DNA of 64,000 nucleotides from Moniliella sp. 'wahieum' (GCA_003971905.1 RSEE01000053.1:124001-188000), one strand, 5' to 3'; numbered from the stretch's first letter, positions 34,988-46,535 are shown. Program-made: numbers and translations. The notes: a model not told the origin generated them from the sequence alone.

Positions 34988-37330
34988 TCATTCAACTATG
35001 GAATTTTGTTTACAGTCTTCCCGCAAACAAGCGTCCAGACAAAAACATGATGACCAGAAGCCAAAGAGCATAAAAGGGGGAGGGATCGGCTGCGTCGTCA
35101 TATGGCCACCCCCGCTGTCGTGCGCGGCCAACTGCCCAGGGGAGATGGGAGTAACCTGGATCAAGGTTGACATGCCCTGGGTCACAGGCACAAGAACGAT
35201 GGTCTGAACCAGCTCCGAGGTGGTCAAGGACCCAGCTTCCTATTCCGATCCAAATTTTCGGAACATCAACAACAACAGAAGAGAAGAGTCAGTACACCAG
35301 CGTTGATCTATTGCTCCCACAACCACAACCCGTTCCTTGTTGTTCACGGCTGCAAACAAAAGCAGAGAGAGAAGAGACGTACATTCGTGCCCACGGCCGA
35401 AGCCGTTTCGACCACCGTCTGGGTCGCCGTCAAATCCTGCACCGCCACGATCGTGGCCGTCGTCGGGATCGCCGCAATCACTGCCGACGCCGACGGAGGC
35501 GGGGCGACGGCAGTCGAGGTCAAGGTGACCACCGATCCTGGCCCTCCTCCCGATGGCGTCGCTGTCAACGTTTCCACCACCTCGGTGGGGGAGAGGCTCA
35601 GCGGGATGGAGACCACCATTGAACCGGACGATGCAGAGGGAAAGGTGAACACGGTATTCGACGTTGATGATGACTCTGAAGAGTGAACAAGTGAAGTGGA
35701 GGTCTGCGTCACCGTCGATCGAGAGTCGGAAGCAGTGCTAGTGGCTAGGACAGCAGAAGAAGTCGGGGACGTGGTTGTCGAGGAGCCCAACGTGGTACTC
35801 ACAGATGAGGTAGGTTGAGTTGATGAACCTGAGAAGGAAAGCAACGTGCTTGAGGCCCTCGAAGTAGATTCCGCATCTGTTGTAGACGATGCGGCACTGC
35901 TCGATGAAAGTAGAGAGGAGCTGGATGGAGTTGAGGAGAAACTGGGCCCGTTGCTTTGCATAAAGGTGCTACTCTGTTCTGCAACACTTGAATATGAACC
36001 AGGAGTCGAACTGATGGGCACTTCCGAGCTGGATGGAGCTGAGGAAAGGCTTGAACCAGCAACGGCAGTCGAAGAAATGGGATAGCTACTGGTCACAATT
36101 GAAGCCTCGGTGCTGGAGCTCAGGGGGGACTGGAGCTCAGCATGGAGCTGGAACGGGTGATTGCTCAAAGCGGTAGGAGAAGATGCAGACGGTAGCCCCG
36201 TTGAACTCACGGAGGCCTCGAAAGAGGAAGAATCAATGTTGATGGACGATTCTGCACTGGCCGCCGTGGTGAACGACACAATCGCCGACGAAGATACAGG
36301 GGCCGATGTTGGAGCTGGGCGAGCGAGAGATGGTGACGGATCCCGTCTCGTGCGTTGCTGTGCTCGAAATCGACAGCAAAGAAGACATGGACTGAGAAAA
36401 TGTACTTGTCAGGGGAGAGGAGGAAGCGGTTGGATCAATGGTGGTGCTCGGGTCGCTTTCCGTATTGGAAGCGGTACGGGTGGAGGACTCAGGCAAATTG
36501 GAGAAAGTAGAAGAGCTGATTTCGTCCGTAGTTGTGAGATCTGTGAAGCTAGAAGTGGGCACAGCTGTGCAAAAAATAAGGTTAGTTGTTGTTCCTCTTT
36601 CATAGTAACTTTATCAGAGAAAAGTGCCGGAGACGCACTCTGTGTGGACGATACAGTGCCCAAGGAGGAGAACTAGTACTGGCGCCGGTTGGAGCGAGGG
36701 TACTACTATCGGCACTGGTCTGGCGCGTGTTAGAGCCTGTCGGAGAGGATACTGCGCTCATTGTGCTGGTCGAATCAGGTGGGATACTGGTCTCTGAAGA
36801 GATCAGTGTGACGCTGATGGAATCGGAGGAGAGGGGCGCGTTGGTACCCGTAACGACGGTCTCAGAAGGCAGGGTGCTGTCGGCTTGGGTACTAGTGAAG
36901 ATGCCAGACTCTGGTCCAGAGGCAGTAGTGGAGACAGATTCTGACGTGTGGTAGCTTGATGCTTGAGGAGACGAAGAACCCCCTTGTTCAGACTGCAGAG
37001 GAGTGGGAAACGGACTGTGACACAGTCTGGCGGGATGAAAGAAATTGGGTGGATGTGGATGGGCTGGGAGTAAGGGAAGTTGGCGTAGAAGCGGGAGAGA
37101 TAGAGGTGAGGATGGGGGTGAAGTTTGAGGTGGGGGAGTGGTTTCCTCAGGGGAAGAGACTGGTACCGGTGTAGTCGACGACATCGTGGAGACATCGACG
37201 GGGGGGTTCTGAAGCCATTTTATTTTTTGTGGCGGCGGCGGAGTTGCGTGGCCGATGGGCGCAGCTGTTGCACGGCCTAAAGTGGTAAATGTTTCCACCT
37301 GCATCACTCTGATTCCACTTGCCACCACCG
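34988..37330 (-). CDS. Ser/Thr-rich mucin-like protein, probably surface or secreted
   Basis: Unknown family. The reading starts near 37330-37195 (for example MQVETFTTLGRATAAPIGHA or MSSTTPVPVSSPEETTPPPQ). For over 600 residues it is dominated by Ser, Thr, Ala and Pro: ESVSTTASGPESGIFTSTQA, PSSSSLLSSSSAASSTTDAE, STTLGSSTTTSPTSSAVLAT. It then turns less biased: SLSPTEVVETLTATPSGGGP and TTATIVAVQDLTATQTVVET. After an intron of about 130-170 nt around 35230-35385 it continues with TTSELVQTIVLVPVTQGMST and LIQVTPISPGQLAAHDSGGG and ends by 34988. Dense Ser/Thr resembles O-glycosylated wall proteins or signalling mucins. However, I see no clear signal peptide, transmembrane helix or GPI signal, so localisation is a guess. 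Frame changes are present near 36280 and 36690. Confidence 0.6.
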
Positions 37331-37789
37331 GACCACCACCACCACCACCACACCACCACCACCGGCACCGCCTGTTTTAACGTTTGCTCTCATAGAAAAG
37401 GGACTTCAAGCTTCAAGCTTTATCTTTGGCCCGCTCCACATCAGCCCCACACACACCGGTACCTTGTCCTGCTGCGTTCTGTCAGACAGGGTCTCTGCGC
37501 GTACCTATAGCTCTTTGCTGCACCTGTCGTGCGCAATGCGCAGCCCCCGAAAGCGTTCATTACGTTCCGTGTTCCACGTCTAAAGGTTTGACAAATTGAA
37601 CTTAGACGCCTCCATTTGAACTTCAGGCTTGGCGTTCGAGCGTCGGCCACGCACGCCAGTATCCGGTTTGGTGTCGTCCTCCGATCACCGCATGTAAGGA
37701 CAATTACTAGTGTGCGGGCCGTGGCATGCGTTACATCCACAGTGGAGAAGGTCCAAGCCGGGGAAATAACGTTGGGTGGGGGATGGGAG

Positions 37790-38428
37790 CCAAACGTTTG
37801 CTCGGCAATCAGGCGCTCCAGGGGTCTTGACAACGGCAGCAATGCACTCCACCTCAACCCAACATCGAGGGGAAGGCGAGCCACTTCGACCGCAGAGCGG
37901 GCAGGCTTGTGGCCCTCAAACGCCTTCAGGGAGCTCGGTTAGAAAATCATAGAAGCCTGCCAGAGAAAGGGTGGGACGACGAAACATACCTTTTCGTACA
38001 CAGCGTTGATGCGTTTAAAGTGTTCCATGTTCTTGAGGAAGACAGTCGTCTTGAGGACCGAGGTCTTGTCCGCTCCGGCGGCTTGAGGACCGCAAACAAG
38101 TTGGTGAGGGCCTGTTCTGTTTGCTTCTCGATCACCCCAGGCGCCGAGGCATCGCCCTCACCTCCCTCAACCAACTTGCCCGTCTTAGCATCGAGCGGAA
38201 TGCAGCCCGACACATACGCGGTCTGGGTCGCTTCATGCACGATTACCTGAGAGTAGGGTCCCAGCGCAGCGGGCGCATCAGCAGAGTGGTGCGCAGTGAG
38301 CTGGAGGCGCGGGGGGAGGTGTGGAGAGCACGCGCAGGGAGTAGCTGAGCCGCGCGTGCCGGAAGCAGGAGGGAGCGCGAGACGGCAGGGAAGGCAGTGC
38401 GGGCAGAAAGTGCAGAGCGAGCGAACAT
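37790..38428 (-). CDS. MMF1: RidA/YjgF/YER057c/UK114 family protein, mitochondrial (Mmf1-like)
   Basis: Enamine/imine deaminase that removes reactive 2-aminoacrylate formed by PLP enzymes; mitochondrial forms (Mmf1) protect branched-chain amino acid metabolism. ATG at 38428 gives [20 protein letters not shown], an Arg/Ala/Ser-rich presequence. The core follows: [52 protein letters not shown] and [20 protein letters not shown]. An intron of about 66 nt (about 37926-37991) follows, then [20 protein letters not shown] with the substrate-binding Arg of the RsAVeVa motif. The sequence then reads [11 protein letters not shown] once a missing G is allowed near 37870. The stop is not certain; about 37790 or slightly beyond. 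The start faces the Ypq-type gene, suggesting a shared divergent promoter. Confidence 0.9.
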
Positions 38429-38860
38429 GGCGGTGGTGATGGAGATCAACAGCTGAGGCGATTTCCGCTGAGGCGGGAAGAGCGATTGGACAGACGGATG
38501 AATGGGGTCTTCCGGATCAAATCGTCCGTGCACGATTGCTGCCAGCTTGTCCATGTCCACTGCACTTGGGTCCGGCAGGTTGCACCGATCCACAGCTGAT
38601 TAAGCAATGCGGCGGTCGCCTGATTCGCCCACAATCTACGAGCTCCGGGCGGGCAAGAGGAAAGAAATGAGCTTGTGGGGGTGTCTGGCCAACGCACTGG
38701 CGCTCACGCGCCCACGCTCCTACCTGCCGCACCCTGTCCGCATCCTGGCTTGCCACACTAGGCATGCTAGCCAGGTTGCCCCTAACTGGCTAACCTCTTC
38801 ACTCCGCCGAGCAACTGCTGCTGCGACCAGGCCCCCCCATACCCCCGACTGAGTCTGTGA
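38429..38860. promoter_or_regulatory. Divergent region between RidA and the Ypq-type gene
   Basis: Head-to-head spacing of the two genes. Part of it may code the unrecognised N-terminus of the PQ-loop protein. No motif can be assigned. Confidence 0.35.
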
Positions 38861-38869
38861 TACCTACGC

Positions 38870-40540
38870 GTGCCGTTGTATCGGGCTGGAGTGGACAGAC
38901 CAGTTTTTATTCGTTTTTGGCTCTTTGCCCAGACTCCCTACATCATCGGTAACTACTGCCGCAAGAGCGTAGATGGTCTGTCTGGCGTCTTTGTGGCACA
39001 GTGGACTGCGATGTGCTTAATCTGTACGTTTCTTCTTGTGCGATCAGAGGGCTTAGTTGACGCTAACATTGGCGACAGGATCGGCTCGCTGGCTCACCCA
39101 CCAGCCCCCATTCCCCATTGCAGTAGCCACACTTACTTTTGCAGCATTGATCTCTACATCGTGGTTCAGTCCGTTTAGTACATCCTGATCTATCGCTGCC
39201 CGCAGGTTGCTACGCCCCAAATCCAACAGGCAACTGGGTGATACGGGCCACGCAGAAGACCTCGTCTCCGTGACAATGGTCATGGCGCCTGGGGCAAATC
39301 TCGTTCCCGCCAGCCTCATCTTTGGAACCTAAATTTGGTTCCATCGCCTTTTTACCGAGCAGGATCCAGTCTAATCGATTCGCACGATGGAACAACTTGT
39401 GAACCACGATTTCGAAGAGGCTACTCCCCAAGACGAACCGAATCGTCATACCCAATCCGGCGCGCGTGCTCTCCATTGGGTGATGGGACAAAAGCAGGAC
39501 AAGAGATTGGACGTGTGGAACGAGATAGGGGACGAGGACGATGAGGACGACGCGGGTCGGGGTCAGGGAATAACTCGAACCGCAACAATTGTGGCGTGTC
39601 TCGCCACGATCGCATCTTGGCTCAAGATCCGGCTCAGATCAGCCCAGCGATTCGCCGATCGCAACCTGCTCGGCGTCTCCCTCTTCATGGGAGGCCGCAC
39701 TCATGGAGCAGAGCCAAATTGTGTTTCCGACCCAAGTGACAGAGGCGGTGAAGAGGTCCTCTCCGCACTTCCTGGCTGCCTTCAATCCAGGTGAGGCACT
39801 TTGGAGAGAGATGGTCATGGGCGCTCGCGGCCAAGGCATATATCTCGTTCAACAGGCCCTTCCATGTTTTGCTCCTGGTGGGTGTTCTTTTTACTGTCTG
39901 ATCCTGGGCCAGTGCTGGCCCGTCCCCTTCTCATTCGGCCATCTTTCTTGGCACAGCCTCGAAACCCATCGCCATGGAGGGGCCCATGTTCATTTGTTCT
40001 CTTCCTCCTCTTCCCGCACAGGACCGGACGCTGGAACATATGTGTGGTCGCATGTCGGCGTGATTTTTGCATTCTGCTGTACTTGACCAGCCGATTGCCT
40101 CAGATCTAGGTCAAAACGTAACCTGTGCTTCCATTGCAGCTTGGAGCATCCTCCTCTTCTTTTCTGTGTTTCTCGGCAACAGTCTTTATAACCTGGCTCC
40201 GTCAGGGCCGAACGGCCGAGCCTACTTGTAAAAGTGGCTACCTTTCCTGTTGGGTTCGGGTGGGACACTGATCTTTGACCTGATTATTGTGGTCCAGTGG
40301 ATTGCTTGGCGAAGAAAACAGCTACATCCGATTATGTATGTCCAAGAGACTACCTCGCACCACGCTTCTACATCGCGCGAGCTCCTCCTGACCTTGCTCT
40401 TTCGCACCAGCGCCTCATGCCGTGTCCTTCACCCTCAGATGGCGAGCACCGATATGCACGGCATCGTTCTCGCTCAATCCGCCGCAGCACACGCGGCCGC
40501 AGCGCCTCTGTCCCTCGATCATCATCTCGTCCGCCATTAG
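38870..40540 (+). CDS. PQ-loop vacuolar amino-acid transporter (Ypq1/Stm1/SLC66A1-like)
   Basis: Seven-helix PQ-loop transporter; yeast Ypq proteins export or exchange cationic amino acids at the vacuole. The gene is hard to see because it is split by introns and frame changes. The first PQ motif region is QTPYIIGNYCRKSVDGLSGV FVAQWTA (38925-39010, written with a gap). An intron at 39024-39078 (CTAAC branch) joins it to give DVLNLIGSWLTHQ, and then TYFCSIDLYIVVQSV. A long hydrophilic loop includes WNEIGDEDDEDDAGRGQG (about 39520). The second PQ repeat is CILLYLTSRLPQI (about 40070-40107). After an intron-like gap come SILLFFSVFLGNSLYNLAPS, PNGRAYL, and the final helix WLPFLLGSGGTLIFDLIIVV QWIAWRRK (40230-40320). 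The order and content match the family well. The start is not identified and the end is one of two frames (40540 or 40581). Confidence 0.75.
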
Positions 40541-40581
40541 AACCAGTCCAGGCCAGCGGAACATGCCTGTGTCTTTGGTAG

Positions 40582-41973
40582 TACCCAACCCGTCGGGAAC
40601 ATCTTTTCCTCGTGAAAAGTCTTCGGCGTAATCATCTTAGCCTCCCCTCTCTGCATTGTCTTGTCCCTTCTGGCTTGGCCGATCATTCGTCATGTCTATG
40701 TTCAAGCTAACATATCTACTTGTTGGTGAGCTTGAAAAGCAACCAGACTTGTGGTAGGCGAGCAGGATGCACAGGGTAGAGTTACATAGGGATTCCTAGG
40801 CATGCCAACCATCACGTGTCTTTGGAGAGCGGAATGGTCACATGTGGTGGAAGGCATGGCTTGCAGGGTCGTGAGTGAAGAGATATCTTGATCATCTCGG
40901 GAGACGTCCCGGAGCGTCAGTGGATCAGCACAGTCATCTTGCATAGTGACTGATTTGCGGATTTGTGCCCGCAAAAACGCGCTTGGGGACGGTGGTGCTC
41001 AACATTATGGCGTGGGGGTGCAAGAGCAACGCTGAGCCGAAGGGGAACACAAGTGCCATCCCCTACAAGGCGGCATGTGGCAGGCGGCGCACCGCGGCGT
41101 AGTGGCGATGCTGGAGAACATGGCGTATCGGGACTTGTGTGTACAGCCGACGTCCTGGACGGTAGGGGGCGGGGCCTCGGCAGCGTCCATCTGGAGCGCG
41201 ATCTTGCACTCGGCTGCGAGGCGGCGAAGGAAGGGACATAGGCAAGCATGACGGCCAGTCGATGCGCGCGCCCATGCGATACCCTTCGGAGAGCGGGGCA
41301 CGAAGCTTACGGCGCAGGAGCGCACGCGGGTATCCACGCAGCGACATGTTGAGCCAGTCGGTAGTGGTGAGCGTCGGGCAGGTAGCTGTTGCCTCGTTGG
41401 ACGCGTCTGTCCTGTGTCGATGTGCCGGCACCACCAGGGCAGCAGCACACGTGACCCGAGGCGGGCGGGGTCGGTGCAACATAGCAGCTGGCTTTCCTAC
41501 AGCTGACGTGTAAGGTGAAACATTTCAAATGCAGCACCCTATCGCATACCAAGGCCCTGGGCCCATGATGTTAACGCTAGCATTGGCATTGCCTCGGCAT
41601 CATGTCATCGGGATGCGATGATGGGATCTGAGATCGAGGCATGTGTGGGGCTTGTGTTTGTGAGGTGACGTCAACAAATGTCGGCCTGCATGTGACACAT
41701 GCACGACGCAACCCCGGGCGCTGACTCATACTGGCGCTGTGTGCCATGCATGGATGCAGGGATCGGGCTTAGTAAACACACTGGGCTTCTGCCCGCCTGC
41801 AAGGTGTGCCTCCAGCGAAGGTGCCTCCTCTGTGATCCGTGCGCTGTCCGTGCACGACCCACCCCACCCAGCCACGGCCACGTCCTGCCTATAACAGACT
41901 GCCAGCCCTCGCTTCTCGCGTCTCTCACCACCACCACCTTGACGTGCTCTCACTCGCACCCCTTGTTACCACC
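40582..41973. other. Region without an assigned gene; weak minus-strand coding signal
   Basis: Overlapping minus-strand frames between about 41450 and 40950 read MSLRGYPRALLRRKLRA, then RLAAECKIALQMDAAEAPPP and YAMFSSIATTPRCAACHMPP. A frame-shifted small gene is therefore possible, but I recognise no family. The last 150 bases before 41974 are the Mn-SOD promoter and leader, CCACC-rich. Confidence 0.3.
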
Positions 41974-42711
41974 ATGATCGGAACCACCCTTTCGCGCATT
42001 GCCGTCCGCGCTGCTCGCACCGCCATTCCTACCGGCGTGCGTGCCAAGCACACCCTCCCCGACCTTGACTACGACTTTGGCGCGCTTGAGCCCTTCATCA
42101 GTGCGGAAATCATGCAGACGCACCACAACAAGCACCACCAGACTTATGTGACCAACCTCAATGTGGCCGAGGAGAAGCTGCAGGACGCGGTAGCCAAGAA
42201 CGACATTGGGCGACAATCGCGCTGCAAAGTGCGCTCAACTTCAATGGTGGTGGACACATTAACCACTCGCTGTTCTGGAAGAACCTGGCGCCTGCAGGCA
42301 AGGGCGTGGAGAGCTTCCCGAGGGCGGCAAGTTGGCTACGGCGATCAGCAAGGACTTTGGCTCGCTCGACAACCTCAAGACCAAATTCAACGCTGCCCTT
42401 GCTGGTATTCAGGGCTCGGGCTGGGGCTGGCTGGGGTACAACAAGGCTACGGGCGAACTGGAGATCGTTACGACTGCCAACCAGGACCCCCTGTTGACAC
42501 ATCCCCCTGGTCGGTATTGACGCATGGGAGCACGCTTACTACCTCCAGTACAAGAACGTCAAGGCTGACTACTTTAAGGCGATTTGGTACGTCTCCCTAT
42601 CCATTCCCATCCTGGTCTCCTTGCGTGGCCGGCAACCAGTACTGACGCTAGATATGTTACAGGAACGTTGTCAATTGGAAGGAAGCCGAGGCTCGTCTCA
42701 CGTCGGCCTAA
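41974..42711 (+). CDS. SOD2: Mitochondrial manganese superoxide dismutase
   Basis: Converts superoxide to peroxide and oxygen in the matrix. ATG 41974 begins an Arg/Ala presequence ([20 protein letters not shown]) and mature protein starts near [20 protein letters not shown]. The metal-site helix reads [19 protein letters not shown] (first His ligand). Next come [20 protein letters not shown] (second His ligand), [20 protein letters not shown] and [20 protein letters not shown]. The Asp/His ligand motif is [20 protein letters not shown]. An intron at 42587-42662 splits the Trp codon before [15 protein letters not shown] and the stop at 42709-42711. The GWGWLGYN and DAWEHAYY signatures indicate Mn/Fe-SOD, and the GGGHINH plus presequence the mitochondrial Mn form. 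Three 1-nt deletions (near 42209, 42312 and 42502) break the frame; at 42312 the lost base is in a G run. Full-family length is preserved. Confidence 0.97.
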
Positions 42712-42938
42712 CTCGTCCTTTCACACAACCTCCTCGTCGATTGGCTGCATGCGAATGTCGCGCCCATGAATAATGCACTTTTCCCTATAATTAGTGTGGG
42801 CTATAAACGCTCGTGACACATCTGGATGGGATTTGTGGAGCTACTCATTATTAGGGTGCAGTAGACCGAGCACAGAATGCTATTTTGGCGGTGTTGCGAG
42901 AAGTCACAAAAAATAAAAAGAAGGACGCCCTGTCGGGT
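42712..42938. other. Short spacer between SOD2 and tRNA-Arg
   Basis: It contains the SOD2 3' end and the pol III terminator of the tRNA. Nothing else seen. Confidence 0.6.
42908..42919 (-). terminator. Pol III termination T-runs after tRNA-Arg
   Basis: A6 at 42908-42913 and A5 at 42915-42919 on + are T-runs on the minus strand about 20 nt past the tRNA 3' end. Confidence 0.7.
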
Positions 42939-43020
42939 CGAACGACGCAGGGGTCGAACCTGCAACCTCCTGATTACAACGAATTCGTAGTCAGACGCGC
43001 TACCATTGCGCCAGCCGTCC
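42939..43020 (-). tRNA. tRNA-Arg (ACG) with a ~10-nt intron
   Basis: On the minus strand the acceptor GGACGGC pairs with GTCGTTC (two G.T pairs), followed by discriminator G. The D-arm region is TGGCGCAATGGTAGCGCG, the anticodon stem TCTGA/TCAGG and the T-arm GCAGG-TTCGACC-CCTGC. The loop starts CTACGA, giving anticodon ACG (Arg, CGN codons). The loop region is 17 nt, so about 10 nt after position 37 is an intron. Length 82 nt. Confidence 0.93.
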
Positions 43021-43218
43021 TTGTTCATGCGGACTCGGGAGATACGGAACCCTCAGAAGGTATCGTTGAAATGGAGAAATGTGTTTCCGCTCCGTGCAAA
43101 CTCCGCTGGTCTTACTAGGCGCAGTGGGTCTGTGTCTGTGCGGGATCAACGATCCCACTGCCGGCTCGCCCACACCCGCTTTCACCCTCACCTCCTATCC
43201 TTCCCAACCATTACAATC

Positions 43219-43757
43219 ATGGAACCCCAAACGAAGCCCACGCAGTATGTACCCCCGTCCCCGTCCCCGTCCCCGTCCCCGTCCCCGTCCCCCCCTCCCC
43301 GTCCCCGCCCCCAATCCCGTCTAGCATTCGGATGCCGTACTTACCTTATGACGTGGCAGTCCGCCCAAGGACGACCCCATCTCGGTCGCCGAGCTGGCCA
43401 AGTACAATGGCACCGACGACAGTTTGCCTGTGTACGTGGCAGTGAAGGGGGTGGTGTTTGATGTGTCGCCGCGGAGGGAGATGTATCAGCAGGCAAGGGG
43501 TACAGTGTGTTTGCCGGCAAGGACGCTAGCGCCGCGTTGGGGAAATCGTCCCTGAAGCCCGAGGATGCAATTGCCGATTATTCGCACCTGACCGAGAAGG
43601 AACTCAAAGTGCTGAACGACTGGTTTGCCTATTATTCTAAAGTGCGTCCCCCTTTCTCTTGTTGTCTGGTTAACTGGAACTAAATTGACCGAGTTCCATA
43701 ATCCTTTTTCTCATCTTGCTTCAGAGGTACAACATCGTCGGCAAGGTTGTGCCTTGA
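43219..43757 (+). CDS. DAP1: Cytochrome b5-like heme-binding protein (Dap1/PGRMC type)
   Basis: Heme-binding protein of the membrane-associated progesterone receptor family; yeast Dap1 supports the P450 step of ergosterol synthesis. ATG 43219 gives MEPQTKPT. An intron at 43245-43359 follows, carrying a (GTCCCC)n microsatellite at about 43256-43306. Exon 2 reads PPKDDPISVAELAKYNGTDD, then SLPVYVAVKGVVFDVSPRRE and, after a 1-nt frame change near 43492, GYSVFAGKDASAALGKSSLK and DAIADYSHLTEKELKVLNDW. A second intron at 43642-43724 precedes RYNIVGKVVP and the stop at 43755-43757. GYSVFAGKDAS and the Tyr-rich heme pocket place it in the Dap1/PGRMC group and not among true cytochrome b5 proteins (no HPGG). 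No N-terminal membrane helix is visible, so it is shorter than animal PGRMC1 and like soluble fungal forms. Confidence 0.9.
43256..43306 (+). repeat. (GTCCCC)n microsatellite inside an intron
   Basis: About eight hexamer units (CCGTCC register) within the first intron of the Dap1-like gene. Unit number may vary between strains. Confidence 0.9.
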
Positions 43758-44206
43758 CCCATTTAGCTCTTGCCCCCTCCCCCTAACCCATTATGGTTCT
43801 GGTGATCTACGGGGATAAGCCCTTGGTTCTGAATGAGCGTGGCCCATACCCTCTGTCTTGAGATAGCCAGGTAGTATAAGATTGCCTCTTTCCATAGGAT
43901 GCTGCTTATCCTCCCATCATCGGTACACACGATGGTGCTGACAAACGCGCAAACTCACGGTCGGTCCTATGCGTATCTAGCTAGTGCGGCGACGTTTGGG
44001 CATTTGTGTCCGCCAGAGGAAAGATGGGGAAAATAAGGCATGGCAATGACAGGTGGAAAACACTTGGGGACAGGGAACAGTAACAAAGGAACTCGATCGA
44101 GATAACAAGGAGAGAGAGGGAAAGTCGATGAGAGAAGTGACTTATATGATAGTCCAAATGCCAAATAAAGTTCAAGTAGTGTCTGTGTGGAGCGGTTCCA
44201 TGCTTA
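43758..44206. other. Intergenic between convergent Dap1-like and C2H2 genes
   Basis: No gene; short frames only. Purine-rich around 44090-44150. Confidence 0.5.
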
Positions 44207-45593
44207 TTACAAGGGAGAGAGGCTGCTCGACGGCAACGCCGGAGACTGACGGCGACTCGACCCTTGTAGAAGGAACCGAAGAATAGGGAGAGGGGAAGGA
44301 GAGGGGAGTGGAACAAGGAACACAGAGAAAGGGAGTTGCCCGATGGGAAGGTGTAAGCATGTCTGCTCAACGACACAAGTCGGAGCCTGATAGCTGCCAA
44401 AAACACCGTGCGGGGTACCCATGCTCATCAGGTTCAGTCGACTGGATTGGGTCCAGCTCGTGAACGAGGTAGAGTTCTCTGGGCTCGAGGTCGAAAGAGG
44501 ATTTGGTAAACTAGAAATGAGGGAAGGGGGCTGGGCTGGGCAAATGGTCAGTTTCAGAAAATCCAAAGACAAGAGGATGCATACCCAATTACTGAGACTT
44601 GACACCCCGTTTCCTCGAGGGGGAGGCAAAGTCACCCGCATGGCTGGGTAAGAAGCCAAGATGAGTGATTTGTGCTCAGGCGTGAGCACCTCCTTCTTGA
44701 TATGCACGTTCTTGATATGACGGTGCATGTCCGCCCTGCGATGCGATGCATGAGGACAGTGGACTAGAGGGCAGGAAAATTCCTTGATGCAAGTGGGGTC
44801 GTGGGTTTTGAGGTGCTCGCGCAAATTGTAGGCACGATCAAATACTAGAGGACATTGGTCGCACTTGTACATCCTCGGACCCGCTGGGATGATGTACGGC
44901 GCTACGTTGATGTCAGACGCGTTGGATCGACGGGAGCGGCGCTGAGGGCCGGTGCTGGAGATTTGAGATGAGGCGGACGGCGACGATGGTTCCCCATTGG
45001 GCGTTCTCCAGCTCCATCAGGCCCTGAAGAGACTTCACAGGAATACTCCGGTCAAGTCCAGGGCGCGAAGCATTACATACTCCAGCATCGACGAAGCCGG
45101 GAGGCCATGGGCGGCCATTCCGCGCAAGTTGGCACATGCCGTTTCAAAATCTTGCTCCTTGTTATGCTGAACAGCGGGGAATGAGGGTAGCTTGGCTCGA
45201 CGGCATGAGCACAGGGGCTGCGGGAGCAAAGGAGAATGCGTCCAGGTTTGACATGAGGTCATCCATCGGGGCCGGAGCGGCATCAGGGCAGATGCGTCCA
45301 CAGGGGAGAACCATGAGGATAGACTCTCGGCATCGCGTCACCGAGGCTGCGCGTTCCGGCGCGTCAAAGAAGCAGGGCTTGAGGCAAATGATGGGTCACT
45401 GAAGGGTGAGAGAGTATCGGGGTTGGGACCACTGAAATGGGATCGGGCTGGACAGCTGGCGCAGGGGCTGCGCGGGAGGGAAGCCCAAGATGGCATCGGC
45501 GATGGTGAGGGTGTGTCTCGCTTGCTCGTCAGGAGAGCGGTAAGGGAGAGGTCGAGGGGGCATGGAAGGGGAGGCGGGGAAGGCGGAGGACAT
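44207..45593 (-). CDS. C2H2 zinc-finger protein, putative transcription factor
   Basis: ATG at 45593 (MSSAFPASPSMPPRPLPYRS) follows a (CACTTC)n-like leader. The N-terminal part is Pro/Ser-rich with IADAILGFPPAQPLRQLSSP and DDLMSNLDAFSFAPAAPVLM. A helical patch reads ETACANLRGMAAHGLPASSM. Near 44900 the sequence becomes VAPYIIPAGPR followed by two C2H2 fingers. Finger one is YKCDQCPLVFDRAYNLREHL with ligands C-x2-C-x12-H-x3-H. Finger two is FSCPLVHCPHASHRRADMHR HIKNVH with spacing C-x4-C (44720-44880). A probable 54-nt intron at about 44535-44588 is in phase and the tail is Ser/Pro-rich (LNLMSMGTPHGVFGSYQA), stopping at 44207. The finger pair is certain and the protein limits are approximate, with three or more frame changes upstream of the fingers. 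Target genes unknown. Confidence 0.75.
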
Positions 45594-46535
45594 GTGGTAG
45601 GGTGGAAGCGGAGGTGAAGTGGAAGTGAAGTGGAAGTGGGAGTGGAATGGGAGGGGGAGGGACGTTGGTGTTGGTCAGTTGGAAAGGGCAGGAGTGCAAA
45701 GGGGCATGACACGGTACCTACTTAACCAGCGCCTCGTAACTCCGAGGACAGCTGACAGGCCAGCCGGCTGCTCGGCTGCGCAGCACAAAGCTTACTACCA
45801 CTGCTGCGCAGCGGAATTGCAAGCTGCCCCTGTGCCGGAGACAGGCGGCTGCGACAGAAGGCGCACCTAGCGTTGCCACCAAGGTTGCGCCAAGCCAGCC
45901 GAGGCTTGCGTGTCACGTGATAGATCATCGATTAGGCGTGATGCATGATGCATGCCACAAATTCCGCCGTTCCAGCTCCCTAGTCCCTCCGTCTCAGGCC
46001 TCTGTCACATAGTCGGCTCGCGCTCAGGGCGGCCCTCTGGCCTGAGGTCAGGCCTGACATGCTGACAGGCCTCAGGCTGCCTCAGGTTACCATCGATGCC
46101 GGGCACCCAGATGAGGAGCTTCTGTTGCCACTCTGTGACCGACCACCACCATGTCATCCGATGGAGATGTTGTAAAGATCGAGGAAAACCCTTGACCACA
46201 AACAGGCACGGAAAAAGGATGGCAATCTATGGCGTTAAGAAAAAGACGAATAAAGTAAGGGGAAGGCAGGAAAGTGCGCGCTCGGTGCGTTGCATCGGTC
46301 GCCTCAGCGGCCTGAGGCCCTCTCAGAGTCCAATCATTGATTGAAGGCCACGAACGCAGGTGGAGGCGGCTTGGCAAACTATCCCCGTTGTCACAATAGT
46401 AGGGCCGCAGGCGGGCGCAGCTAACGAGCAGGACAAATTCAGCCAGGAGAACACTTGACTTTTCCTTGAGCAAATGATAAAATTCATTCGCCTCATAGGT
46501 GCACACGATGGACCAGCACTGCATCACGCCCCTTT
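45594..46535. other. Intergenic region with GGCCTGA-type palindromic units
   Basis: No gene supported. Overlapping AGGCCT-centred palindromes occur at 46025-46090 and 46300-46325. ATGATGCATGATGCATG units are at about 45938-45956. Confidence 0.5.

Noticed and set aside
40950-41480. Minus-strand frames with MSLRGYPRALLRRKLRA and a Cys-containing stretch
   Set aside because: Could be a frame-shifted small gene, but no family is recognised and no single frame is convincing. Left as an unassigned region.
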